A DNA stretch of 64,000 nucleotides from Streptomyces halobius. Its GTDB lineage: Bacteria > Actinomycetota > Actinomycetes > Streptomycetales > Streptomycetaceae. Made by a program: the position numbers and the translations under genes. Numbering within the stretch: the stretch's first letter is position 1; each line of letters starts with the position of its first letter. Below, piece after piece: positions 9,307 through 17,193 of this stretch. The notes under the pieces were generated by a model. That model saw only the letters and a list, made by a program, of their open reading frames with translations. It searched no databases and was not told the origin of the DNA. The DNA lies in NCBI RefSeq assembly GCF_023277745.1, contig NZ_CP086322.1:8618001-8682000 (forward strand). Reading direction: 5' to 3'.

Positions 9307-9462
9307 GTGATCATTCTCGGAATCATTCTGCTGGTCATCGGTTTCGTGGCCGAGATCTCCATACTGTGGACCATCGGCCTCATCCTGCTCGTTGTCGGAG
9401 CGGCTCTGTGGCTCCTCGGTTCCATGGGCCGCGCGGTCGGCGGACGACGGCACTACTGGTAG
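9307..9462 (+). CDS. DUF6131-type small hydrophobic protein
   Basis: A 51-residue peptide from GTG: MIILGIILLVIGFVAEISI, followed by LWTIGLILLVVGAALWLLGS, and ending GGRRHYW. It has two membrane segments and a basic-aromatic tail. This composition and the GGRRHY end match the small actinobacterial family I know as DUF6131; no function is established. CGGAG lies nine bases upstream of the GTG. It precedes the SPW protein by 38 bases, so the two could form an operon. Genes of this type often sit with SPW-repeat and general-stress genes. Confidence 0.75.
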   Translation: MIILGIILLVIGFVAEISILWTIGLILLVVGAALWLLGSMGRAVGGRRHYW

Positions 9463-9500
9463 CGGAAGTGGCCTTTTCCCATTTCGAGGAGGTGGTCCAG

Positions 9501-10124
9501 GTGACCGCTCCCACCCATGTGCCGAGCATGGAGCAGCACCCGGACATCGTGGAACTGCGCGCGCGTTACGAAAGAGCGGCTGTGACACCTTTCGGGCAGG
9601 GCCTGGAGGCCCTGGCCATTGTCGTCGGCCTCTTTCTCGCCGTCTCGCCCTGGGTTGTGGGTTTCAGCGGACTGACGACGCTGGCGGCGGCCAACCTGAT
9701 CACCGGAGTCGCCTACGCGGTGCTCATCGGGGGTTTCGGCCCCGCCTTCGAGCGGAGCCACGCCCGCGGCTGGGCCGCGACCGCGATCGGACTGTGGACC
9801 GTCATCGCGCCGTGGTCCGTGGCCGGCGACGTCGCCACGACCCGCACCGTCATCAGCAACGTCATCACCGGCGCCCTGGCGCTGTGCCTCGCGCTGGCGA
9901 TGTGCAGTCTCGCCAGAACGGATGCCCGCCGGCTGGCCAGGCAGACGGAGGGAACGCCGCGCCCGGCGGGCAGGCTGTTCCACCGCACCGCTCCGACGCC
10001 CCCGGCGGCCCGCGGCGAGCGCCCCGGGGCTGTGCCGGGCGCGAACCCCGAGGTCACGGGTATGGGCGACCGCCGAGCGGACATAGGGCGCGACAAGGAC
10101 GCGGGCGGCCGAGGCGAGCAGTGA
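9501..10124 (+). CDS. SPW-repeat membrane protein
   Basis: A 207-residue protein with two SPW repeats, visible as LFLAVSPWVVGF and WTVIAPWSVAG, each inside a pair of membrane helices (roughly residues 38-85 and 95-140). The C-terminal 60 residues are hydrophilic and Pro/Arg rich. GTG 9501 is chosen because GAGGAGGT lies close upstream. SPW proteins are widespread small membrane proteins without an assigned function. A hydantoinase-like remnant and an IS630 fragment follow on the other strand. Confidence 0.82.
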   Translation: MTAPTHVPSMEQHPDIVELRARYERAAVTPFGQGLEALAIVVGLFLAVSPWVVGFSGLTTLAAANLITGVAYAVLIGGFGPAFERSHARGWAATAIGLWTVIAPWSVAGDVATTRTVISNVITGALALCLALAMCSLARTDARRLARQTEGTPRPAGRLFHRTAPTPPAARGERPGAVPGANPEVTGMGDRRADIGRDKDAGGRGEQ

Positions 10125-10159
10125 CCGAGGGCACCGGCCCTCTCCCCGTACCGCCCGGA

Positions 10160-10320
10160 TCACCTGCACGGGATTCCGCAGGAGGGCGTCGTCAATCGCC
10201 TTTCGGGCGGCCGGCCCCGACCCGGCAGGCACGCCCTGGGGCGCCCCGTACCCCCGGCCCCCCGGCGTCCGGACCACCAGCACATCGTCCACGCCGACCT
10301 CGGCCACCGTGTCCGCTCCG
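10160..10320 (-). pseudogene. Possible C-terminal remnant of a hydantoinase B/oxoprolinase protein
   Basis: A short frame reads TVAEVGVDDVLVVRTPGGRG and YGAPQG. Hydantoinase B/5-oxoprolinase subunits end with a similar glycine-rich sequence (TPGGGGYG). Only about 25 residues support it, so this is a weak call. It abuts the transposase fragment, which suggests it was cut by that insertion. Confidence 0.25.
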
Positions 10321-10588
10321 TCTCGGTGATCCGCCGTTTACGCCCCTGGTCACCGAGATCCTCCAAACCTTCCAGGCCACAACGGTTGAAGCGGTGCAGC
10401 CGGCGGCGCACAGTCTTCTGCCCGCATCCGACCTCATCCGCGATTGTTGGCACCCGCAGTCCGGCCCAGCTCAGATCCACCATTCGCGCCCGCATCACCA
10501 GATCTCGCGGAGCCTTCCGCGCCCGTGCCAGCCGCCGGATCACCGCAAGCTCGTCATCATCACGGCCCGGCCGTGCCCGTAACACCAT
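10309..10588 (-). mobile_element. IS630-family transposase N-terminal fragment
   Basis: The frame reads RPGRDDDELAVIRRLARARK, RARMVDLSWAGLRVPTIAD and QKTVRRRLHRFNRCGLEGLE, ending DQGRKRRITETERT. This is the helix-turn-helix N-terminus of IS630-type transposases. The DDE domain is absent and the frame becomes unrelated at the 3' side, so the element is dead. No terminal inverted repeats were recognised. Confidence 0.7.
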
Positions 10589-10690
10589 CGACCAGCACCC
10601 GTCCCCGAGCACTCGCAACCACCCCGCCACCAGCACATATACCCAGCGAAAGAGGAATCGAGCACTAGCCCGCTGTCCTATCGCATTGAA

Positions 10691-10740
10691 GCTGTCGGAT
10701 TCTCACCTCGTTCTCGTTCACGCTGTCGGATTCTCATCGC
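10691..10740. repeat. Imperfect direct repeat in a 370-base gene-poor stretch
   Basis: GCTGTCGGATTCTCA occurs at 10691 and again at 10722, period 31. The surrounding interval 10640-11007 contains no convincing gene; it is locally less GC-rich and follows the IS630 remnant, so the repeats may be IS end debris. Confidence 0.5.
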
Positions 10741-11007
10741 GTCACGCGCTGGGCGCGGCTTTTGCTTCGTTTCTGGGGTTTTGTCTCACTTCGTTGGTCG
10801 CGTTCTCACTGCACCTGCCACGGTCGCTTTCGGCATGGAGAGCCGAGCTGGCAGAGGGTTGCTCGCTTCGGTAGTTCCACATCTTCCTGGCCGAGAGCTG
10901 CTCCCCGGCGGCGAGGCCGCACCGCAGCCTGGTGAACCTCGCGCCGGAGCCCAAACCAGGCCCAAGGCCGATCGGCTGGCCGCGGAGTAAGTCGCGGCCG
11001 TTCCTCG

Positions 11008-12690
11008 TCATTGGCGGCTGATCGTGCGGGTGACGCCCGCCGCGATCGTCGTCGCGAGGACCCAGCCCGTGGTGATCAGGGCGTAGGCCAGCGACTGGAG
11101 TCCCGTGCTGGTCGGCGTATAGGCGTGTTCCTGGCCGAAGTCGATGATCGGCAACAGAAGGTCGAGTGTGTAGAAGAGCGCGTTGAAGGGCGGGGCCTCG
11201 TCCGGTTTCAGGGCGCGGGGGCGCTCGGCCGTGTAGGCGAGCGTGCCGATCAGCAGGAGTGAGAGAAGCCAGGAGGCCGCGCGGACGGGGCGGAAGCCGT
11301 AGCCGACCGTGGCGTCTTGGACGTAGCCCCACAGGCGGGCGTAGGGCGACAGAGTTGCGCGGTGCCGGCGCTGTTTGGCGAGTTGGACCGTGCGGGCCGC
11401 GCCGTCGTTGCCGATGCGGCGGTAGGCGGCGGTGAGTTGTTCGTACGAGAACGGGACGTGGCCGTCTCTGTCCCGCCGCAGCAGCGCCAGCCGGCGTTCG
11501 GCCAGCTCGTGCGGGGCGAGTGTGGTGTAGGTCAGGCCGTCGAGCCGGACCTCGTCGGGCCAGGTCTCCGGGGCGATGTGGAGCAGATCCAGCTGGGAGC
11601 GGCGCAGTGAGACCATGCCCTGGATGGGCCGGGCCTCGCGGAACCAGAGTTCACCGGCGACCAGGCTGCTGGCTCGCAGAGCGACACCGCCCGGGTGGGA
11701 GAGCGTTGCGTAGGAAAAATTGAGCTGGCCTGGTATGCGCGCACCGCGCAGATTAATCCGGCCGTTCGAGACGAGCCGCATCGCGTTCAGATCCGCGCCG
11801 ACGCTGAGCGTCGAGGCGTGCAGGGTGGTGTCAGTGGGGTTGTCGAGCCGCGAGTCGCTGAGGCCGAGCGTGCCCGCGATCGTCGCTCCCTTGAGGCAGA
11901 GTTCGCCGTTCGCCGTCAAGTACCGGGCATTGAGGTCGGAGCCAACCGCCAGGCCAGTGCCACGCAGGGCCACGCCCGCGGGGCAGTTGAGCTGCGCCTC
12001 GTCGAGGTCGAGGGCGCCCGCGATGCTCGCGCCGTACAGACGGAGCGTGCCGTGCACGGTCAGGCCGCGTGCCGAGAGGTGGTCCTCGATCACGGCGCCG
12101 TTGAGCTGCAGGACGTCCTCGCGACGCCGGTTCGGGACAGGTGGGATGGGCGGGACGGAGGCGTCGTGCAGCGGCGCGGACGTCGCGTCGGCCCCCTGAG
12201 CCGGTTCGCCGATGCGGGCACGGTCCAGGAACAGCGCCCCCGTGATCCGCGCCCCGGCCAGGCGTACGGGGCCGCGCACCCGGCACAGCGTCAGGCGCAG
12301 TGAGTCGTCGAGTCTGAGCGCCGTGGCATGCAGCGACGGCAGGACGGAGACGCCGAGGCTGAGTCGGCGTAACTGAGCGCCGTACAGGTCGACTTCTTCC
12401 TCGAAGTAGCAGGCCCACAGGTGGACGGGGCAGTCGACGGCCGCGTACTGGAGGTCGAGCCGGCCCGTGATCCGGGCGCCCGCCACCTTGAGGACGGCGG
12501 TCTCGCCCGCCGTGCGTGGCCCGTTGAGCAGCAGGGTGCGCAACACCTCGGCGCGCAGGGTGCGTTCGGGTCCCCAGGTATTCCCGGCCGTGGCTTCCTC
12601 GTCGGGGGTCGTACGGAAGTTGACCTCGGTCCCGCGCGGAAACGCCTGCCAGACCCGCAGCTCGGCCGAGGTCAGCTCATCGATCTCCAT
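11008..12690 (-). CDS. Pentapeptide-like repeat membrane protein
   Basis: A 560-residue protein. Residues ~60-400 are built of recurring strands such as VAGARITGRLDLQYA, LAGARITGALFLDRA, LYGASIAGALDLDEA and LKGATIAGTLGLSDS, the signature of a right-handed beta-helix of the pentapeptide type. The last ~120 residues hold membrane segments (ASWLLSLLLIGTLAY; SLAYALITTGWVLATTIAAG). Similar streptomycete proteins are often labelled membrane-associated oxidoreductase without evidence; no redox motif is seen here. The ATG at 12690 is the only start matching the beginning of the protein. It stands alone. Function unknown. Confidence 0.75.
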   Translation of the reverse strand: MEIDELTSAELRVWQAFPRGTEVNFRTTPDEEATAGNTWGPERTLRAEVLRTLLLNGPRTAGETAVLKVAGARITGRLDLQYAAVDCPVHLWACYFEEEVDLYGAQLRRLSLGVSVLPSLHATALRLDDSLRLTLCRVRGPVRLAGARITGALFLDRARIGEPAQGADATSAPLHDASVPPIPPVPNRRREDVLQLNGAVIEDHLSARGLTVHGTLRLYGASIAGALDLDEAQLNCPAGVALRGTGLAVGSDLNARYLTANGELCLKGATIAGTLGLSDSRLDNPTDTTLHASTLSVGADLNAMRLVSNGRINLRGARIPGQLNFSYATLSHPGGVALRASSLVAGELWFREARPIQGMVSLRRSQLDLLHIAPETWPDEVRLDGLTYTTLAPHELAERRLALLRRDRDGHVPFSYEQLTAAYRRIGNDGAARTVQLAKQRRHRATLSPYARLWGYVQDATVGYGFRPVRAASWLLSLLLIGTLAYTAERPRALKPDEAPPFNALFYTLDLLLPIIDFGQEHAYTPTSTGLQSLAYALITTGWVLATTIAAGVTRTISRQ

Positions 12691-12796
12691 CGCGCGACTG
12701 TGGCCACACGGGCCGGTCTTGTCAACGGGTCTACGGGGTCACCACGATCAACAGAGCTGTCCCGTCCATCAGCACGATTCCGCGAAAGCCATGTCA

Positions 12797-12827
12797 ATTG
12801 AGAACACTGAGGCCCGGTGTTCTCAAT
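12797..12827. repeat. Perfect 11-bp inverted repeat
   Basis: ATTGAGAACAC and GTGTTCTCAAT flank a 9-base spacer. The repeat lies in the 414-base gap 12691-13104 between divergent genes, which otherwise shows no convincing gene. It could be an operator or a transposon end; there is no T-run, so an intrinsic terminator is less likely. Confidence 0.6.
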
Positions 12828-13104
12828 CAAGGTGCCACCCCATCAGGTCAGCGGCTTGCCATCTGACAGATGCACTTCGACGGGACACCCGCCTCACCGC
12901 GGGCCCGCTTCGACGCTGTGCGCGCGACCTCGGGCGTGACCCGTGAGGTGGCAGTCCAGCTGCAGTGGCGTCCGGCGTGGCCCCCGCAGCTGGCGACACA
13001 CCCCCGCACACCCTCTGCGGATCGGCCTGCCACCGCGGAACATTGTTCCATGGCCGCACGCCTATATCGGCTTCCCGACGACTCCGCGAGCAGAGGGGCT
13101 TCAC

Positions 13105-14019
13105 ATGACCGTGGGAAAGATGAATTTCGGCACGACCAACGATGCCGGTGGGGACGTGACCTCCCTTGTCTCTACTAGTTTCTCCACATTGCTCGTCTAC
13201 GGGCACCAGGGGTCGGGCATCACGGGGAGGTCAGACCCGGGCAACGGGGTAAACGGTGTCTCCCAGTCGGGCGTCGGTCTGTTCGGGGAAACCACCACCG
13301 GCATTGGCGCGAGAGGGCTCGCCCTGGACAGCAGCACTGGGGCCACCGGGGTGCTTGGGGAGTCCCGGGGGTTGAACGGCAACGGGGTCGTCGGCGTGGC
13401 GTTCAACGGAACCAATGCTTACGGCATCTGGGGCCAGGGCGGCGATGGCTGGGCCGGGTGGTTCAGCGGGAAGGTCCATGTCTCCGGCACCCTGACCAAG
13501 GGGGCCGGCGGGTTTCTGATCGATCATCCGCTCGACCCGGAGAACCGCTATCTGCTGCACTCGTTCGTCGAGTCCGCCGAACGGCTGAACATGTACAGCG
13601 GCACGGTGGTGACGGACGCCGACGGGGCCGCGGTCATCGAACTGCCGGAGTACTTCGAGGCCCTGAACGAGGACTTCCGTTACCAACTCACCGCCATCGG
13701 CACCTTCGCCCAGGCGATCGTGACGGACGAGGTACGGGACAACCGCTTCACCATCGCCACCGACCGCCCCGAGGTGAAGGTCTCGTGGCAGGTAAGTGGT
13801 GTCCGGCGGGACCCTTTCGCACGGGCGAACCCCTTGAGGGTGGGCGAGGAGAAGCCCGAGGAAGAACGAGGCACATATGTGCACCCCGAAGCCTGGGGCA
13901 AGCCGACGGAGGCGGGCGCGGACTTCGCGCGGGCCGCAGCGCTACACGAGCAGGTGGAGTCGCTCAAGCCCGCCGAGTACCGCATGCCGCCCAGTGTCGG
14001 TGGCGAGCAGCAAGCCTGA
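13105..14019 (+). CDS. Collagen/tail-fibre-like protein with a beta-sandwich C-terminal region
   Basis: A 304-residue protein without a signal peptide. Residues ~35-125 are Gly-rich with short repeats (GSGITGRSDPGNGVNGVSQS, GATGVLGESRGLNGNGVVG) like phage tail-fibre or bacterial collagen-like stalks. The rest is a conserved module: GFLIDHPLDPENRYLLHSFV, then ADGAAVIELPEYFEALNEDF and KVSWQVSGVRRDPFARANP. I have seen this second module in hypothetical proteins of several phyla; its role is not known to me. ATG 13105 is preceded by GAGGGG. A 26-bp palindrome follows at 14090. Confidence 0.65.
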   Translation: MTVGKMNFGTTNDAGGDVTSLVSTSFSTLLVYGHQGSGITGRSDPGNGVNGVSQSGVGLFGETTTGIGARGLALDSSTGATGVLGESRGLNGNGVVGVAFNGTNAYGIWGQGGDGWAGWFSGKVHVSGTLTKGAGGFLIDHPLDPENRYLLHSFVESAERLNMYSGTVVTDADGAAVIELPEYFEALNEDFRYQLTAIGTFAQAIVTDEVRDNRFTIATDRPEVKVSWQVSGVRRDPFARANPLRVGEEKPEEERGTYVHPEAWGKPTEAGADFARAAALHEQVESLKPAEYRMPPSVGGEQQA

Positions 14020-14089
14020 GCGCGAAAGGCAGCCGGTGGGGCCGTCGCGAGGACCGGACATCATCCCGTGAGCAGAGCTCGTGGCGCCA

Positions 14090-14115
14090 CGGCATAGGGG
14101 ATATCCCCTATGCCG
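14090..14115. terminator. Perfect 26-bp palindrome, possible terminator or operator
   Basis: The arms are CGGCATAGGGGAT and its exact complement, without an unpaired centre. It lies 71 bases after the stop of the tail-fibre-like gene. The position suits a terminator, but the lack of a loop and of a T-run leaves a protein-binding site possible. Confidence 0.45.
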
Positions 14116-14282
14116 CCCCAAAGGCCAACGGACCAGCAGCTGACGCAGTGCCCGCGCCTTACCGTCACCCCGCAGCAACGTAATTAGTCGGTGGCCCCAT
14201 CCAGGCAGGGGAGGTCCCCGCCAAGGTGCTCACCTCCGCCAGGCGCCTGGGCGCACACGGTCGGACCCGGCTGAGCCGCACA

Positions 14283-14570
14283 GCTCGACCAACTCCACCG
14301 AGACCTGCTCACCCTCGCCCCGGACTACCAGCTCGACAGCCTCACCACGAGATTCGGCGGCCTGCGCATCCACCTCGCCGACTGTTTCGACGAGGCCAGC
14401 GAGTACGACGGCGCCTGCATGGACGCCGCAACCGCACTCACGGACGCCGCCGAGACCGCCTCCGAGCACACCTGCGAGCGCTGCGGAGCCCCCCGGCCGC
14501 CCCCGCTTCCGCGGCGACCATCACCACACCTGGATCATCACCGTCTGCGAGACATGCCGTACCCCGAGTC
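14283..14570 (+). pseudogene. Zinc-ribbon hypothetical protein, copy B (truncated, frameshifted)
   Basis: This repeats the module at 3606-3974: LDQLHRDLLTLAPDYQLDS, FGGLRIHLADCFDEASEYDG, DAATALTDAAETASEHTCE and RCGAP. The N-terminus is missing and a frame slip follows RCGAP, so the second CxxC is only reached in another frame. Nucleotide similarity to copy A extends from about 14283 to 14565. It ends beside the ku N-terminal fragment. It marks a repeated block, not a functional gene. Confidence 0.65.
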
Positions 14571-14604
14571 GAGCCGACACCGTCGTTGCCGACAAGCGGG
14601 TTGA

Positions 14605-15115
14605 CTAGTGAACACAAAAGCGTCTGCATCGCGATGGTCTCGCCGCGCGCCCGGAGCAGGGCAAGGGACTCACGGTTGCGCAAGGCCACCCTGACGACGG
14701 CGGCCAGGCTGCTCTCATGCATGGCATCGCGAAGGAGGGCGTACGGCCGCGCCGTGGTGGGGTCGCTGCCGAGGTAGTAGGGCTTGTGCAGCAGTAGCGG
14801 GTCGATCCGGTCTGCGGCAACGAAGGCGAGGACCTCGATGGCACGAGGCGACGTCGGCAGCGGAAGGTCGGCGAGGTCATCCTCGGAGAGCACCACAACG
14901 CGCCCGTCGCCGGCGTCGTAGCCTCGGGCTACCTGGTCAAAGGGGACGTCCACGCCCTCGCGTTCGCAGACACGTCGCAGCCGGATCCGGCCGCCGCCGC
15001 ACCGCGTGTGCACCTGGTGGAGCGGGACAGGATGTGGGGCGGTCGCGGCGTGGACGGTCACTGGGATGGTCACCAGGCCCCAGGTGATCGTCCGCTTCGC
15101 GATGGTCTGCGCCAT
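14605..15115 (-). pseudogene. ku: N-terminal fragment of a Ku protein
   Basis: ATG 15115 opens MAQTIAKRTITWGLVTIPV, followed by RIRLRRVCEREGVDVPFDQV, LSEDDLADLPLPTSPRAIEV and ALLRDAMHESSLAAVVRVAL. This is the N-terminal barrel of bacterial Ku, up to RGETIAMQTL (about residue 165). The sequence then enters the copy-B repeat and homology ends. The C-terminal arms needed for the ring are absent. The LPLPTSPRAIEV region places it in a different Ku subgroup from the copy at 8.3-9.2 kb. It is divergent from the HMCES-like gene 129 bases away. Confidence 0.8.
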
Positions 15116-15244
15116 GATCCCATCGCACCGCCCACCCGGGCGGATCGCACGTCGGACGACCTGTCTGGCCCGGGCGGCAGACCCCATGATGCAGCTGTCG
15201 GCATGGGTGCCGACCAGCGGCCAGCAGCGTGGCAGGGTGGGGAC

Positions 15245-15992
15245 ATGTGCGGCCGATACGTTTCCACTCGCCGTCCGCAGGACCTTGCGGCCACGTTCGA
15301 CGTCACGCAGTGGGACCCCGACCAAGCGCTCGATCCGAACTGGAATGTGGCCCCGACCAACGACGTGTGGTCGGTCCTGGAACGCGTTGAGCGCGACAGG
15401 CGGCGAAGTCACCCGGCAGCTGCGGCCGCTGCGCTGGGGCCTGGTGCCCTCGTGGGCGAAGAGTCTGAGTGTGGGCGCGAAAATGATCAATGCCCGGGTA
15501 GAGACCGTCGCGGAGAAGCCGGCCTGCCGCCGGGCCTTTGCCAAGCGCCGCTGCCTGTTGCCCGCGGACGGCTTCCATGAGTGGCAGGCCGTCGCGGCGA
15601 CCGAGACGACCAAGGCCCGCAAGCAGCCGTACTTCATCAGCCCTGAAGACGGCCAGGTCATGGCGCTCGCCGGGCTGTACGAGTACTGGCGCGATCCCGA
15701 CGTCTCCGACGACGATCTGGGTGCGTGGTGGACGACCTGCACAATCATCACGACCGAGGCCACCGATGCCGCCGGACGCGTCCACCCCCGCATGCCCCTG
15801 GCCATCGCTCCCGACGACTGGAGCGCCTGGCTCGACCCCACCCACCAGGACACCGGCGAGCTGCGCGCCCTGCTGGCAGCCCCAGCCGCCGGCCATCTGG
15901 ACGCCCGCGCGGTATCCGTGGCGGTCAACAACGTACGCAACAACGGCCCGCACCTCCTGGACGAAATCGGCGAGGACCACGCCGAGGCGTGA
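15245..15992 (+). pseudogene. HMCES/YedK-type SOS-associated peptidase, single frameshift
   Basis: The first frame gives MCGRYVSTRRPQDLAATFDV and PNWNVAPTNDVWSVLERVER. Near 15390 the frame changes, and the second frame continues RQLRPLRWGLVPSWAKS, KMINARVETVAEK, LPADGFHEWQ and RVHPRMPLAIAPDDW. The family crosslinks abasic sites through Cys2. Cys2, the Asn of WNVAP, the Glu of GFHEW and the His of VHPRMP are all present, so only the slip (one base extra or two missing) breaks it. A sequencing error or recent mutation is possible. The gene is divergent from a ku fragment. Confidence 0.75.
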
Positions 15993-16026
15993 GGCCGGGA
16001 CCATCTCCTGGCCCAGCGGAATACCG

Positions 16027-16054
16027 TAGGGTACGGGTACGTACCCGTACCCTA
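16027..16054. promoter_or_regulatory. 28-bp perfect palindrome, probable toxin-antitoxin operator
   Basis: The left arm TAGGGTACGGGTAC is followed immediately by its exact complement. It ends 24 bases before the antitoxin start at 16078. Antitoxins of this type usually repress their own operon through such sites. Confidence 0.7.
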
Positions 16055-16077
16055 TGAGGGTGGGAAGGAGCCTGACG

Positions 16078-16335
16078 ATGTCCGATGCCAATATCCGCCT
16101 CCCTGAGGAGGCCAAGGAGCGGCTCGCCGCGATTGCGGCCGCCGAGGGCCTGTCGCTGCGCGCATACCTGGCCCGCCTGGCCGAGACGCTGCTTACGCCG
16201 GCCGAGCGTGCCGAGCGCGCGGAGAAGGCCCGCATCGTGCTGGAGAAGTGGAACGGTTATGCCCCGACCACGGCAGAGGAACAGGACCTGGACAGTGAAC
16301 TCGACCGGCGTCTGGCACAGGTGACCGGCCGGTGA
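16078..16335 (+). CDS. Antitoxin-like DNA-binding protein (ribbon-helix-helix type)
   Basis: An 85-residue protein opening MSDANIRLPEEAKERLAAIA, then LRAYLARLAETLL, ending RLAQVTGR. The short beta strand plus two helices suit a ribbon-helix-helix antitoxin; the acidic C-terminal half would neutralise the toxin. ATG 16078 has GGAAGGAG upstream. An in-frame ATG at 16054 is less likely because it overlaps the palindrome. The stop overlaps the toxin start by four bases, the normal coupling in such modules. Confidence 0.78.
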   Translation: MSDANIRLPEEAKERLAAIAAAEGLSLRAYLARLAETLLTPAERAERAEKARIVLEKWNGYAPTTAEEQDLDSELDRRLAQVTGR

Positions 16336-16712
16336 CCGACGCCATGCACATCGTCTTGGACGAGACCGCGATGGCCGCGGCCGGCCAGGGCAACGTCCTC
16401 GCCTCCCGTCTCATCCACCGAGCCCATGCCGAGGCGGACTGGTACCTGTACGCGCCCGCCTGCGCACTGGTGGAAGCCGATCGCAGGCGGCCTGGCACGG
16501 CCGAGCACCTGGCAGCCCTGCCCGGCATCACCGTCCTGGACCTGGACCTGCCCGCCGCCCTGGCCGTGGCGCAGCGGGAAACGTGGGCCGCGGCCCACTG
16601 CCAGTACGCCGCGCAGCCCACTCCCGAGCGCCCCGACGGCGCGATCGTTGCCACCACCGCACCGAAGCGATGGGACGGTGAACCGGTCCGCATCCTGGAC
16701 CTCAACGCCTGA
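16332..16712 (+). CDS. Probable PIN-like toxin
   Basis: A 126-residue partner of the antitoxin, starting GTG inside the antitoxin's last codons. It opens HIVLDETAMAAAGQGN, has a central ACALVEADRR and ends DGAIVATTAPKRWDGEPVRI. Position, size, the first aspartate after a hydrophobic strand, and the ATTA strand near the end resemble PIN-domain RNases of VapC type. The later acidic residues of the usual PIN tetrad are not obvious, so the group is divergent and nuclease activity is inferred. Confidence 0.62.
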   Translation: MTDAMHIVLDETAMAAAGQGNVLASRLIHRAHAEADWYLYAPACALVEADRRRPGTAEHLAALPGITVLDLDLPAALAVAQRETWAAAHCQYAAQPTPERPDGAIVATTAPKRWDGEPVRILDLNA

Positions 16713-16735
16713 CCGCTGAGTGTGGTGACGGGACT

Positions 16736-16792
16736 GGTCGTAGGGGACGTCGACGCCCTCGCGTTCGCAGGCGCGTCGCAGCCGGATCCTTG
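16736..16792 (-). pseudogene. ku: Short ku remnant (about 19 codons)
   Basis: The frame reads RIRLRRACEREGVDVPYDQ, nearly identical to RIRLRRVCEREGVDVPFDQ in the ku fragment at 14.6-15.1 kb, and the DNA is also closely similar. Homology stops on both sides. It is the fourth ku relic in 14 kb and shows a local duplication followed by deletion. Nothing recognisable was seen from 16793 to 17190. Confidence 0.7.
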
Positions 16793-17193
16793 GGCAGAAT
16801 CAGCCGTTTCCCGATTCCCCGCTGTATGCCGTGATGCTGCTCGACCTCAAGACGGCCTGACCCCGCACCGTGGCAGTCCGTACGTCTGCCATCAAAGCGT
16901 CGCCCCCTGGTCGTGCGGGTGCCTGGTCAGCAGCACGAGGTCGTCCCTCTCGCGCTGGTTGAACGGCTCCCGCTACGGCCTGCTCGAACCCCGCGCGGGC
17001 CTCCGGCGTTGCCGAGCTGGTGGCGGTCAGACCAAAACGGGGACGCCCGTGATCATCGCCACCCATCCATGGACGTAGCACCGTCCGGGTACGCCGTTAC
17101 CGAAACCCCCTCGCAGAACGGCGTCTTCAGCCCCGCAGGCAACACTGCCGCCCTGACCTGCGACGTTGAGGAAGACAAACACCTACTTCGGCA

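Noticed and set aside
12870..13178. Small ORF before the tail-fibre-like gene
   Set aside because: Overlaps the start of that gene in another frame and has no known motif.
2990..14605. Whole interval as one integrative element with attachment sites
   Set aside because: An integrase piece is present, but no matching direct repeats or tRNA end could be found at the borders, so no att sites are called.
16800..17081. Minus-strand frame with EARAGFEQAVAGAVQPARE
   Set aside because: A few helix-like residues, but no family, start site or consistent context; may be debris.
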